A stretch of 18,548 nt of DNA from Darwinibacter acetoxidans_A (GTDB lineage: Bacteria; Bacillota; Limnochordia; Darwinibacteriales; Darwinibacteriaceae): contig JBHGWS010000012.1 in the NCBI GenBank assembly GCA_041936745.1, positions 1 to 18,548 of the forward strand. The letters run 5' to 3'. Positions 7,735 to 16,037 of this stretch are shown here, piece by piece (within the stretch, counting starts at the first letter, position 1; each line of letters opens with the position of its first letter). Both the position numbers and the translations under genes were made by a program. Under the pieces are notes generated by a model. The model did no database searches. It was given only the letters and a program-made list of their open reading frames with translations, and was not told the DNA's origin.

Positions 7735-8364
7735 CTATTTAGTGCCGAAGAGGCGATCCCCTGCATCGCCCAATCCGGGCACAATATAACCGTCGCTGTT
7801 TAATTTTTCGTCGACGGCTGCCGTAAAAATGTTCACATCAGGGTGTTCTCGGCGGATTAGTTCGATTCCTTCCGGTGCCGCAACTAAACACATCAATTTA
7901 ATGGACTTGACGCCCCGCTTTTTCAGATAAGTCAGGGCCGCTGCCGCAGAGCCCCCCGTTGCCAACATGGGGTCAACGACGATCAGGCTCCTCTCTTCCG
8001 CATCGATGGGCAGCTTACAGTAGTATTCTACGGGTAAAAGCGTTTCCGGATCCCGATAAAGGCCGATGTGGCCAACTTTTGCCGTGGGGATCAAGCGCAA
8101 AATACCGCCGACCATGCCCAACCCCGCTCTTAAAATAGGGATAATGCCGATCTTTTTACCCGAGATGGTTTTCCCTTTCGTCATTCCAATGGGCGTTTCC
8201 ACTTCTGCTTCTTCCAGCGGCAGATCTCTTGTTACTTCATAGGCCATTAAAAGGGAGACTTCTTCCACCAAGTCCCGGAAATCCTTCGGCCCTGTATTTT
8301 TATCTCTAATCATGGTCAGTTTATGCTGAACTAAGGGGTGCGTAATTGTATGCACTGTGCCCAC
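7735..8364 (-). CDS. upp: Uracil phosphoribosyltransferase
   Basis: A 209-residue cytoplasmic salvage enzyme that makes UMP from uracil and PRPP. The PRPP loop VVDPMLATGGSA spans about 129-140. The conserved uracil-binding region near the end (SDGYIVPGLGDAGDRLFGT) and PILRAGLGM at about 76-84 are also clear. Length matches the family exactly. It begins 15 nt after rpiB. In Bacillus glyA usually sits just before upp; that gene is absent here. Confidence 0.98.
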   Translation of the reverse strand: MGTVHTITHPLVQHKLTMIRDKNTGPKDFRDLVEEVSLLMAYEVTRDLPLEEAEVETPIGMTKGKTISGKKIGIIPILRAGLGMVGGILRLIPTAKVGHIGLYRDPETLLPVEYYCKLPIDAEERSLIVVDPMLATGGSAAAALTYLKKRGVKSIKLMCLVAAPEGIELIRREHPDVNIFTAAVDEKLNSDGYIVPGLGDAGDRLFGTK

Positions 8365-8379
8365 AGAATCATCTCCTCG

Positions 8380-8817
8380 TTACTCGTTTACTTGTTCGAT
8401 CTTTGCTACCCGCCGGGCGTGCCTGCCGCCCTCAAAACTTTCCCTGCAAAATGCATCCACAATGTCCAACATAAGCCCCAAGCCGATCACTCTGGCCCCC
8501 AGGCACAATACATTGGCGTTATTATGGGCTTTAGCCATCCTGGCGGAATAAGTATCATGGGCTAAAGCAGCCCGCACGTTAGGTGTTTTATTGGCAGCTA
8601 AAGACATGCCGATGCCGGTGCCGCAGATTAAAATGCCTTGCTCAAACTCGCCCGCGGCAACTGCCTGTGCCACCGCGTGAGCTATATCGGGATAGTCGCA
8701 CGATTCTTCGCTGTAGGTACCTTTATCTTCTATTTGATAGCCCTGCTTTTTTAAAAATTCAATGACCGCCTCTTTGGCCGCAAAGCCGCCGTGATCCGCG
8801 CCTATTACTATTTTCAT
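8380..8817 (-). CDS. rpiB: Ribose-5-phosphate isomerase B
   Basis: A 145-residue LacAB/RpiB-family isomerase that interconverts ribose-5-phosphate and ribulose-5-phosphate in the pentose phosphate pathway, supplying PRPP for nucleotide synthesis. Motifs are GADHGG (6-11), the catalytic cysteine in ILICGTGIGMS (C65) and the AHNNANVLCLG segment with H98. The ATG overlaps the ywlE stop by four bases (ATGA), so the two are probably translationally coupled, as in the Bacillus ywlE-ywlF pair. A role in allose metabolism is possible for some homologues, but the neighbourhood favours the pentose phosphate role. Confidence 0.95.
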   Translation of the reverse strand: MKIVIGADHGGFAAKEAVIEFLKKQGYQIEDKGTYSEESCDYPDIAHAVAQAVAAGEFEQGILICGTGIGMSLAANKTPNVRAALAHDTYSARMAKAHNNANVLCLGARVIGLGLMLDIVDAFCRESFEGGRHARRVAKIEQVNE

Positions 8818-9320
8818 GCTTGTTCCCCTTCCCTGCGCCAGGCATTGATTATCGCCTTAAGAACCCTGCTTATTTCTTGCCGCGTCTGCCTGTAAATCTC
8901 TTTCGACTGGCCGAAAGGATCTGAAACTTCATAGTCTTTCTCGTTAGACCCGGTGAGTTCCTCCCTAGGGCCCTGCATTCGCTCGGGAAATTCCTTTAAT
9001 AAGAAGATTTTGTCACTGACAGCGGGATTTATTGCCCGCAGCCTGTCTTGTTGAGCTTTGGTCATTGCTAAAATCAGATCAAACTCCGCTAAAAGCCCCG
9101 CGTCAACTGCCCGAGCCTTGTGGCGCTTGGCGGAAATGCCTTTTTCCTCCAGGACCGCTACGGTGTTTGCCGCGGCAGGTGAACCTGCAAATGCCCCTAA
9201 ACCGGCCGAAGCCACTTTTATTGCCAAACCGGCCTCCGCGGCATAATGGCGCAAAAGATGTTCCGCCATGACACTCCGGCATGTATTCCCCGTACAGACA
9301 AACAAAACTGATTTAACCAT
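8814..9320 (-). CDS. ywlE: Protein-arginine phosphatase (low-molecular-weight PTP family, YwlE type)
   Basis: A 168-residue LMW-PTP fold enzyme. The P-loop CTGNTCRS (C9-S16) holds the nucleophile C9 and R15, and D134 in the DPFGQ segment is the general acid. The residue before the second cysteine is threonine (T13); in Bacillus YwlE this threonine selects phosphoarginine, whereas tyrosine phosphatases have a bulkier residue. This suggests it reverses protein-arginine phosphorylation by McsB, which marks proteins for ClpCP. That partner is not in the window. Placement after tsaC and before rpiB is the Bacillus order. It is slightly longer than Bacillus YwlE (about 150). Confidence 0.9.
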   Translation of the reverse strand: MVKSVLFVCTGNTCRSVMAEHLLRHYAAEAGLAIKVASAGLGAFAGSPAAANTVAVLEEKGISAKRHKARAVDAGLLAEFDLILAMTKAQQDRLRAINPAVSDKIFLLKEFPERMQGPREELTGSNEKDYEVSDPFGQSKEIYRQTRQEISRVLKAIINAWRREGEQA

Positions 9321-9338
9321 TGGCCCTCCTTATTATCT

Positions 9339-10343
9339 TCAGGTTTGGATTACTCTGCCGCGAGCAGCCTGCCGCAAGCGGTTCATAATCGTTAAGCCCA
9401 TCTGTTCTTCTTCAATCCCTTCCACAAACAACACGTCAATTCCCTGCTTATCGGCGCGGCGCAGTAAATGATAGAGATTTGCGGCCACAGCCTGCAGGTT
9501 ACCCTTTGGCCCCATGGGAAAGATATTCTGCCCGGGATAGAGCCGGGCCCGCTCATCCCATGTCATGACAGCGGTTTTTTTGCCTTCCCTCCGATAATGT
9601 TCGCTTAACTCCTCGATTTTAGCCGGGGTACCCACGCCTAAGATCAGATAAACATCGGCATTGGGCGTGTAATGCTCATATTTCAACCCCGGCCCGGGCG
9701 GGGCTTGGCCCTCGCCGGCCTCAACAGGTGTAATCTGCCGCAAGTCTTCCAAAAGGGCACTGCCCGGCCGCAGCAGGCGAAAAGGTTCCGCGGTGCAGTC
9801 GAGCACAGTGGATTCCAAGCCGTAAACCGCTTCGCCCCCATCTAATACCGCGGGTATCCTACCGCCTAGATCGGTTAGGACATGTTCCAAGTGAGTTGGG
9901 CTGGGCCTGCCGGAAATATTGGCGCTCGGTGCGGCCAGGGGAAAACCCGTTTTTTGCAAAAGCCGTAAGGCTAAAGGATGGTTGGGGATCCGGATCCCCA
10001 CAGTCGCCAGGCCGGCAGTGACAATACTGGGCACGGCCTCCTGCTTAGGCAGAACTAAAGTAAGAGGCCCGGGCCAAAATCTGTCCATCAAAGCTCGGGC
10101 TTTTTTCGGGACCGCCGTAACTAAATCTCTCAACTGCTCTTGGCTGTGGATGTGCACTATCAAGGGATTATCCGCCGGCCGCCCCTTGGCGCGAAAAATC
10201 TTCTCGACCGCCGCGGAGTCGAAAGCATTGGCTCCCAGGCCGTAAACTGTTTCTGTGGGAAAAGCGACAACTTGGCCCGCCTTAAGCAGGCGGACAGCTG
10301 TAGCAAGGTCTTTTTCTTTTAAGACTTTTGTTTTTTGGGCCAT
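9339..10343 (-). CDS. tsaC: L-threonylcarbamoyladenylate synthase (Sua5/YwlC type)
   Basis: A 334-residue cytoplasmic enzyme that makes threonylcarbamoyl-AMP from threonine, bicarbonate and ATP for the t6A37 modification of ANN-decoding tRNAs. The N-terminal YrdC domain (about 10-195) has KGRPADNPL (53-61) and the SANISG motif (140-145). A conserved linker, PGPGLKYEHYTP (216-227), leads to a Sua5 C-terminal domain, so this is the long Sua5 form rather than short TsaC. The start overlaps prmC by 25 nt and has a GGGTGGTGG ribosome binding site. Bacillus has mntP between this gene and ywlE; it is missing here. Confidence 0.96.
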   Translation of the reverse strand: MAQKTKVLKEKDLATAVRLLKAGQVVAFPTETVYGLGANAFDSAAVEKIFRAKGRPADNPLIVHIHSQEQLRDLVTAVPKKARALMDRFWPGPLTLVLPKQEAVPSIVTAGLATVGIRIPNHPLALRLLQKTGFPLAAPSANISGRPSPTHLEHVLTDLGGRIPAVLDGGEAVYGLESTVLDCTAEPFRLLRPGSALLEDLRQITPVEAGEGQAPPGPGLKYEHYTPNADVYLILGVGTPAKIEELSEHYRREGKKTAVMTWDERARLYPGQNIFPMGPKGNLQAVAANLYHLLRRADKQGIDVLFVEGIEEEQMGLTIMNRLRQAARGRVIQT

Positions 10344-11200
10344 TTAAAAACCACCACCCTCTCCACGCCCCCGTAATCCCGCATCGTTTCCTGCCAAACA
10401 AGCCCGGCCTTTTCCCCAAGCTTTTTCACCCGGCAGGCCTGCCCCCAACCGATTTCCAAGACTACAAAACCAGGCTCTGCCAAAAAATCGGCTGCCTGGT
10501 TGAAAATACGCCTGTAAAAATCTAAACCGTCAACGCCACCGTCCAAAGCGGCGGCAGGCTCCCGGCCTACTTCCGGCTCTAACTCGGCTAACTCGTCTTT
10601 TGGGATGTAAGGAGGGTTAGAGCAAATTAAGTTGAATCTGCCTTCCACCTTGGCAAACAGATCGCTTTCGATAAAATCAATCTGCGCGGACAATTCCAAT
10701 TTAGAGGCATTCAGCTTGGCCACTTCCAAGGCGGCCGGCGAAACATCGGTAGCGGTCAGGCGAATATTCGGATCCTGGCTGGCCAAAGCAAGCGCAATGG
10801 CCCCGCTGCCCGTGCCCAATTCCAAAATTTCAACTGGCTTAGCGGGATCAATCAACTCCAAGGCTTTATCAACCACAAGCTCCGTTTCGGGCCTGGGTAT
10901 TAAAACCTCTGGCGATACCTGAAGCGGCAGGGAATAAAATTCCCGCCGGCCCGTGAGGTAGGCAACCGGTATTCTTTGGCCTCTTTGGCCGATTAAAACC
11001 CGGTATTCGCCCACTTCCCGTTCGTTAAGCGGTTTTGCGGCGTTTAAATAAAGATCCAGCCGCTCCAGGCCTAAAACATGCCCCAACAGGAGCTCCGCAT
11101 CTAAGCGAGGTGAACTGCAGCCTTTTTCTTCCAGATATTGAGCACTGAGATTAATCAAATCCAAAATAGAGTACTGCCTTTTAGCCATGGTTAACTTCAA
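10319..11200 (-). CDS. prmC: Peptide chain release factor N5-glutamine methyltransferase
   Basis: A 293-residue S-adenosylmethionine-dependent methylase that methylates the glutamine of the GGQ motif in release factors, raising termination efficiency. It has a helical N-terminal substrate domain (about 10-80), a SAM-binding ELGTGSGAI (127-135) and the catalytic NPPY (195-198). It directly follows its substrate gene prfA with a 20-nt overlap. The TTG start at 11200 has AAAGGAG four bases upstream; an in-frame ATG four codons later is 16 bases from that site, so either could be used. It overlaps tsaC by 25 nt. Confidence 0.96.
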   Translation of the reverse strand: MKLTMAKRQYSILDLINLSAQYLEEKGCSSPRLDAELLLGHVLGLERLDLYLNAAKPLNEREVGEYRVLIGQRGQRIPVAYLTGRREFYSLPLQVSPEVLIPRPETELVVDKALELIDPAKPVEILELGTGSGAIALALASQDPNIRLTATDVSPAALEVAKLNASKLELSAQIDFIESDLFAKVEGRFNLICSNPPYIPKDELAELEPEVGREPAAALDGGVDGLDFYRRIFNQAADFLAEPGFVVLEIGWGQACRVKKLGEKAGLVWQETMRDYGGVERVVVFKWPKKQKS

Positions 11201-12263
11201 CGGTCTCCTTTAACTGCTCTACTTGATTTGCCGTGACAAGGGCATCGATAATTTCATCTAAGTCACCGTCAACTACCAAGTCCAGTTTATAAAGCGAGAG
11301 GCCGATTCGATGATCGGTAACGCGGCCTTGAGGAAAATTATATGTCCTAATCCGCTCACTGCGGTCTCCCGTGCCGACTTGGCTGCGGCGGGCTTCCGCT
11401 TCCTCCCGTTGAGCTTCTGCCTGCAGTTGGTCAAAAAGCCTGGCCCGCAGGATTTTCAAAGCCTTTTCCCTGTTTTTGTGCTGCGATTTTTCATCTTGGC
11501 AGGAGACAACCAAACCCGTTGGCAGGTGCGTAATCCGCACGGCTGAGTCAGTCGTATTAACATGCTGGCCGCCGGGGCCGGAAGCCCTATAAACATCAAA
11601 TTTAAGATCGCTTTGTTCTATATTAAGCTCAACCTCTTCCGCCTCGGGCAAAACAGCAACAGTTGCGGTGGAGGTATGAATCCTGCCCCCCGATTCCGTC
11701 GTGGGGATGCGCTGCACCCTGTGCACGCCGCTTTCAAACTTGAGCCGGCTGTAGGCGCCTTGGCCTTCAATCATGAAAATTACTTCTTTAAAGCCCCCCA
11801 GTTCCGTGGGGCTGCTGCTTAAAATTTCCACCCCCCACCGCTCTGCCTCCGCATAGCGGGAATACATGCGAAAAAGCGTGCCGGCAAAAAGCGCCGCTTC
11901 ATCGCCGCCCGCCCCGGCCCTGATTTCCACGATGACGTTTTTCTCATCGTTGGGATCTTTGGGCAGCAAGAGCCGCTGAAGTTCTCCTTCCAACTTGCCC
12001 CGCCGGGCTTCCAGTTGGGTTATTTCCTCTTTTAAAAGGGCTTCGAATTCCGGATCCTCGCCTTCGGAAAGCATTGTTTCCGCCTCGCCCAGATCACTCA
12101 AAACCCTCTCATATTCTCTGTATTTGGTTACAACAATTTCTAATTCTGCATGGGCTTTCGCCAGTTCTTGGTAAGCCCCCTGATCGCTGAAGATGTCCGG
12201 GTCGCTCATTTCCCGGTTCAACTGTTCGTACCTTTCTTCCAACACTTTTAATTTATCTAACAT
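11181..12263 (-). CDS. prfA: Peptide chain release factor 1
   Basis: A 360-residue class I release factor that recognises UAA and UAG and triggers peptide release. The GGQ motif is at 231-233 and the stop-codon-recognition tripeptide PTT at 187-189 follows the P-x-T rule of RF1 (RF2 has SPF). The coiled-coil N-terminal domain spans about 1-100. Length equals the family norm. It lies 11 nt after yqhQ and overlaps prmC, the methylase of its glutamine 233. Confidence 0.98.
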   Translation of the reverse strand: MLDKLKVLEERYEQLNREMSDPDIFSDQGAYQELAKAHAELEIVVTKYREYERVLSDLGEAETMLSEGEDPEFEALLKEEITQLEARRGKLEGELQRLLLPKDPNDEKNVIVEIRAGAGGDEAALFAGTLFRMYSRYAEAERWGVEILSSSPTELGGFKEVIFMIEGQGAYSRLKFESGVHRVQRIPTTESGGRIHTSTATVAVLPEAEEVELNIEQSDLKFDVYRASGPGGQHVNTTDSAVRITHLPTGLVVSCQDEKSQHKNREKALKILRARLFDQLQAEAQREEAEARRSQVGTGDRSERIRTYNFPQGRVTDHRIGLSLYKLDLVVDGDLDEIIDALVTANQVEQLKETVEVNHG

Positions 12264-12274
12264 GAACTAGCCTC

Positions 12275-13192
12275 CTAAGCGTTCCTGCCGCCCCGCGGAA
12301 ACTCAAGCACCTTTACACTTTCAGGATGCCCCGCATCCTTTTCAACAACCGATGTTAAAGCCTTAATGGCTACTTCCAATTGACCCTCATCGGGCTCTTT
12401 CGTCGTTAAATACTGCAAAAGCATGCCCGGTTTGGCAAGCCATTTGAAAATTGGGTGGGCAGCTTGCCTGCCCGCTTGGCGGATCAACTCATAGGCCAAA
12501 CCGGCCACTAAAGGCATGATCGCTAAGTGAATGAGGATCCGGGTTAAAAAGGGCGGCCTGCCAAAAAAAGAAAAGACAAAGATGCTGGTGAAGAGCACGA
12601 TTAAAAGAAAATTGGTGCCGCAGCGGGCATGAATCCTGCTGTACTTGGCCACATTGGCACATGTCAGCTTTTCACCCGCTTCATAACAGTTGATTGCTTT
12701 ATGCTCCGCACCGTGGTACTGAAACACCCGCTTAATATCATCCATCCAGGAAATGCCTAAGATATAAAGTAAAAAGAAAGAGATTTTAATTAAACCCTCA
12801 ATTAAATTCAGCAGTACATTGGATGAAATGGCCCCCTGCACCAGCTTAATGATATAAGCGGGCAGGGCTATAAATAAAACTACCGTAAGAAGCAGGGCAA
12901 AACCCATGGTGAATATTATTTCCTTAGTGGTCAGCTGCTCTTCTTCTCCGCCGTATTCGCTGGCAGAATAGTTCAGGCTCTTAATCCCGATAATCATCGT
13001 TTCAATTAAGGTTACTGCACCTCTTAAAATCGGCTTTCTTAAAATGGGAAAACGTTCAGACCAGGGGTGCAGTTGTTCTTCCAAAACAGATATGGTTTGA
13101 TCCATTTTGCGCACCGCAATGGCGGAGTGGTACTGGCCGCGCATCATAACCCCTTCAATGACCGCTTGGCCGCCATAGTTAAATTTGCTCAT
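12275..13192 (-). CDS. yqhQ: DUF1385 membrane protein (YqhQ family), function unknown
   Basis: A 305-residue protein of the conserved but uncharacterised DUF1385/YqhQ family. Signature segments are GGQAVIEGVMMRG (7-19), FQYHGAEHKAINCYE (157-171) and HARCGTNF (188-195). Hydrophobic segments lie at about 95-118, 128-148, 195-210 and 217-234. The conserved His, Glu and Cys residues suggest a metal or redox site, but this is inference. The gene commonly sits next to prfA in Clostridia, as here. Its start overlaps the preceding RCK_C membrane gene by 14 nt with AAAGGACG as ribosome binding site, so the two are likely coexpressed. Confidence 0.9.
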   Translation of the reverse strand: MSKFNYGGQAVIEGVMMRGQYHSAIAVRKMDQTISVLEEQLHPWSERFPILRKPILRGAVTLIETMIIGIKSLNYSASEYGGEEEQLTTKEIIFTMGFALLLTVVLFIALPAYIIKLVQGAISSNVLLNLIEGLIKISFFLLYILGISWMDDIKRVFQYHGAEHKAINCYEAGEKLTCANVAKYSRIHARCGTNFLLIVLFTSIFVFSFFGRPPFLTRILIHLAIMPLVAGLAYELIRQAGRQAAHPIFKWLAKPGMLLQYLTTKEPDEGQLEVAIKALTSVVEKDAGHPESVKVLEFPRGGRNA

Positions 13193-14084
13193 CTTTTACG
13201 CGTCCTTTCGTCAGCTCGATCATGGTTTTGGTTTGAGCGGCAGGCAAGACCACTACCAGTTGATCCAACGGTAAAATTACATCAGCGCCCCGGGGCGAAA
13301 TCACCTCATCGGCGGAGCGGATAATTGATAAAACCTGGACTCCCAATTCACTGCCCAAACCGGTTTCCGCCAGGCTGTGGTAAGCTAAAGGGGAGTCGTC
13401 ACCTATTTCCACCTGCAAAAGCACCCGATCGTCCCCCAGATGCACTACATCGCTGAAAGAGCGCATCCAAAGCGGCTGGCTGTAGGCTGCGCTTTTCAAG
13501 TAGCGGTAGCCCCTGGGTAAAAACAGGCGTGTCACAATACCCACAACAACGCCCACAACCCAGCCTAAAAGCAGGGCAAAAAAGGTGCCGTAAAAAAGGC
13601 GGCCGGCCGGCCCGGCAATATCCTGCAGCCATTCCTGTCCTAAAAACTCCAGCCTGACCATTTGGTCAAACATCTCGATACCGGAAATCATCCCCACATA
13701 GCTGGAGATATTGCCTTTAACCACAGCCGCCACATTATAAGCTAAACCTAATGTAAAAACAGCGCCCACGAAAATGGGTAAACCCACTTTGGTTAAAACA
13801 CCGAAAAAAATGCCCAGAATAAGGCCTGAACCTAAAGTTAAAGCCGTACCGCTGATGTGGGGCAAAACTAAAAGCAGTAAATCCTTCCAATGTTTGGGCC
13901 GCAGAGAAAATTTAGGCATGGCCACAATTAAATCAAAGGCCAGAAAACCCACAAACACAGAGACAAAAGACGATGTTAAGCCGGGTACGCCCCTGACTAA
14001 ATAATAAGCGGTGCCCACGACGACTGCCCGCATGATTAAAATAAAGACGATTGTGGGCGATTTGTGTTTACGAGCCATAATCAT
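13179..14084 (-). CDS. Membrane protein with C-terminal RCK_C/TrkA_C-like domain, function unknown
   Basis: A 301-residue protein that I do not recognise as a named family. The N-terminal two thirds has hydrophobic segments at about 10-30, 36-56, 70-93, 97-122 and 160-187. Residues about 221-283 resemble an RCK_C (TrkA_C) domain: a beta strand (VLLQVEIGDD), SPLAYHSLAETGL, a VQVLSIIR strand and the closing LPLDQLVVVLP. RCK_C domains bind ligands, including c-di-AMP in several potassium transporters and channels, and regulate the attached membrane part. No classical potassium-filter motif (TVGYG) is seen, so ion transport is not shown. It overlaps tdk (17 nt) and yqhQ (14 nt), so it belongs to the same run. 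The ATG two codons later is an alternative start. Confidence 0.8.
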   Translation of the reverse strand: MIMARKHKSPTIVFILIMRAVVVGTAYYLVRGVPGLTSSFVSVFVGFLAFDLIVAMPKFSLRPKHWKDLLLLVLPHISGTALTLGSGLILGIFFGVLTKVGLPIFVGAVFTLGLAYNVAAVVKGNISSYVGMISGIEMFDQMVRLEFLGQEWLQDIAGPAGRLFYGTFFALLLGWVVGVVVGIVTRLFLPRGYRYLKSAAYSQPLWMRSFSDVVHLGDDRVLLQVEIGDDSPLAYHSLAETGLGSELGVQVLSIIRSADEVISPRGADVILPLDQLVVVLPAAQTKTMIELTKGRVKDEQI

Positions 14085-14661
14085 CGCCCGTTGGCTGATC
14101 TAAAACCACGTGGCAGCGGTTACAGCGGGCCTCGTAGTTTTCGGTGGCCCCGATCAACACGGTAGGATCGTGGTAGCTTGCCGGCTCCCCGTTAATGAGG
14201 CGCTGGGTGCGGCTTGCCGTCCGCCCGCAGACAACGCAGATGGCATTCAGCTTAGTAACCTGATCTGCCAGGGCCATCAAATTCGGGACCGGGCCGAAAG
14301 GTTCGCCGCGAAAATTTAAATCCAAGCCTGCGGCAATTACCCTTTTGCCCTGCTGCACTAGCTGTTGGCAGACATTGATAATTGAATCCGCAAAGAACTG
14401 GGCTTCATCTATAGCTACGACTTCCGTAGCTGCATCAACATGTTTTAAAATATCTTCCGGTGCTGTCACCGATATACAGGCAACGGCCCTGCCGTTATGG
14501 GCCACTATTTTTTCTTCTTCATAGCGATTATCGACAGCCGGTTTAAAAACCTGCACATTTTGCTTAGCAATTGTGGCCCGTTTGATCCGGCGGATTAATT
14601 CTTCCGTTTTGCCGGAAAACATGGAGCCCACTATTACCTCCAACCAAGACGCTTTCCGCAT
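14068..14661 (-). CDS. tdk: Thymidine kinase (type II)
   Basis: A 197-residue salvage enzyme that phosphorylates thymidine to dTMP. It has the P-loop in GSMFSGKTEE near the N-terminus, the VVAIDEAQFF Walker B segment, and the CVVCG and CNRC zinc-binding pairs of the type II lasso region. The ATG at 14661 gives the usual N-terminus (SWLEVIVGSMFSGK). GAGGTGA at 14673-14679 is the ribosome binding site; a GTG one codon upstream is also possible. A longer TTG start at 14700 would add 13 residues and lies upstream of that site, so I reject it. It is the first gene of the packed run that ends at atpC. Confidence 0.95.
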   Translation of the reverse strand: MRKASWLEVIVGSMFSGKTEELIRRIKRATIAKQNVQVFKPAVDNRYEEEKIVAHNGRAVACISVTAPEDILKHVDAATEVVAIDEAQFFADSIINVCQQLVQQGKRVIAAGLDLNFRGEPFGPVPNLMALADQVTKLNAICVVCGRTASRTQRLINGEPASYHDPTVLIGATENYEARCNRCHVVLDQPTGDDYGS

Positions 14662-14699
14662 CACCGCAAGCCTCACCTCGATTATATCTACTTTTGACA

Positions 14700-14728
14700 A
14701 TTATAAGTTCTCTAAGGCCTAAAGTAAA
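14700..14728 (-). promoter_or_regulatory. Candidate sigma-A promoter for the tdk-atpC run
   Basis: On the minus strand TTTACT (14723-14728) and a consensus TATAAT (14700-14705) are 17 nt apart. Transcription would start near 14693, about 30 nt before the tdk ATG. The -35 box matches only four of six bases. It lies in the 80-nt gap between hflX and tdk, the only sizeable gap before the packed run. Confidence 0.4.
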
Positions 14729-14741
14729 TCCTCCCCCTATT

Positions 14742-15974
14742 TTACTTCTCAAAAGCACTCATGATGGAGGCCGTTTGTTCATCTACTTCTGCCTTAATAA
14801 CCACACCCCGGGCGGTAAATTCTTCCGCCAAAACATGTGCCCGCTCCCGTAATTGATGTGCTTCACCCAATTCGGGGAAGGGGAAAAAGTAGTCACGGAT
14901 GGTATATTCCGCGGCAAAGAAATTATAAACCGCTTCTGTCAGCCGCGCCAAATTAGCACCGGTCCTAGCGGAAACGGCCTGATCCGGGCTGCGTACTTCC
15001 AAACGGTGCGGCACCAAATCACTTTTATTATACACTGAAATTACCGGCTGCGTGGCACCAATTTCTGCGAGGACCTTGTGCACTGCCTCTATCTGCTCAT
15101 CGCTGTGCGGATGGCTGGCATCAATTACATGCAGCAGCAGATCGGCATAGGTTACCTCTTCTAAGGTAGCTTGGAAGGCAGCAACTAGGGTGTGAGGCAG
15201 CTTGCGGATAAAACCTACCGTATCGCTGAGGTAAACCCAGCGGCCTTCTTTCAGCTCCCAGCGGCGGATGGTGGTATCCAAGGTGGCAAAAAGGCGGTCG
15301 GCCACGTACACATCCGTGTTCGTTAAGGCATTTAAAAGCGTTGATTTGCCCGCGTTGGTGTAGCCCACCAAAGCAACGATGGGGATGGCGTTTCTTTCTC
15401 TGCCCCGCCGCTGCAAAGCCCTGCTTTTACGCACTTTTTCCAAGTCTGCTTTCAAATCCCGAATCCGCCTTCTGATGCGGCGCCGATCAGTCTCCAATTT
15501 GGTTTCCCCGGGCCCTCTGGTGCCGATTCCCCCGCCCAGCCTTGATAAAGCTGTACCTCTGCCCGTCAGGCGCGGTAAGAGGTAGTTTAACTGAGCCAGT
15601 TCCACTTGGATCTTACCTTCGTTGCTCTGCGCCCTTTGGGCAAAGATATCGAGGATTAGCTGAGTCCGATCAATGACGGGAGCCTCAATTAAATCCGATA
15701 AATTGCCCTGCTGAGCCGGTGAGAGCTCGTCATCGAAAATCACTAAATCGCCTTCTTCAACAACTTCCGCCAGCTCCAAAGCCTTGCCTTTGCCGATGAA
15801 AGTGCCGGGATCGGGGTAGTTGCGTTTTTGCACAAAAGAATCTACCACATGCAGGCCCGCATCGGCAGCCAATTCTGCCAATTCCGCCAGGTTGGATTCG
15901 ATTTCCCAGTCCTTTGCCATTCCCTGCTGCAGGGCAACCAGATAAGTATTTTGAGCTACATTAGCATTTGCCAT
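14742..15974 (-). CDS. hflX: GTPase HflX
   Basis: A 410-residue ribosome-associated GTPase that binds 50S subunits and splits stalled or heat-damaged ribosomes. The N-terminal HflX domain includes the glycine-rich GIGTRGPGETKLE (149-161), followed by a basic helix. The G domain shows GYTNAGKST (204-212), DTVGF (251-255) and NKSD (316-319). It is divergent from dinB (63-nt gap) and ends 80 nt before tdk. The ribosome binding site is weak (AGTGAT). Confidence 0.97.
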   Translation of the reverse strand: MANANVAQNTYLVALQQGMAKDWEIESNLAELAELAADAGLHVVDSFVQKRNYPDPGTFIGKGKALELAEVVEEGDLVIFDDELSPAQQGNLSDLIEAPVIDRTQLILDIFAQRAQSNEGKIQVELAQLNYLLPRLTGRGTALSRLGGGIGTRGPGETKLETDRRRIRRRIRDLKADLEKVRKSRALQRRGRERNAIPIVALVGYTNAGKSTLLNALTNTDVYVADRLFATLDTTIRRWELKEGRWVYLSDTVGFIRKLPHTLVAAFQATLEEVTYADLLLHVIDASHPHSDEQIEAVHKVLAEIGATQPVISVYNKSDLVPHRLEVRSPDQAVSARTGANLARLTEAVYNFFAAEYTIRDYFFPFPELGEAHQLRERAHVLAEEFTARGVVIKAEVDEQTASIMSAFEK

Positions 15975-16004
15975 TAAATCACTACTTTCGCAGGAATCTT
16001 TGAA

Positions 16005-16019
16005 TCATTCCAGAAAATT
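16005..16019 (+). promoter_or_regulatory. Weak CodY-box-like site between hflX and dinB
   Basis: TCATTCCAGAAAATT matches the CodY consensus AATTTTCWGAAAATT at 11 of 15 positions, with a perfect right half. It lies 18 nt before the dinB ATG and about 30 nt before hflX. Known CodY sites tolerate several mismatches, but so do chance matches in A/T-rich sequence. The rest of the 63-nt gap shows no convincing -35/-10 pair for either gene. Confidence 0.22.
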
Positions 16020-16037
16020 AGAGGGGGAGGATCCAAA

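Noticed and set aside
8338..8565. Plus-strand open frames opposite upp and rpiB
   Set aside because: They lie antisense to well-supported genes and resemble no known protein.
14662..14700. Longer TTG-initiated thymidine kinase
   Set aside because: It starts upstream of the clear GAGGTGA ribosome binding site and adds residues not typical of the family.
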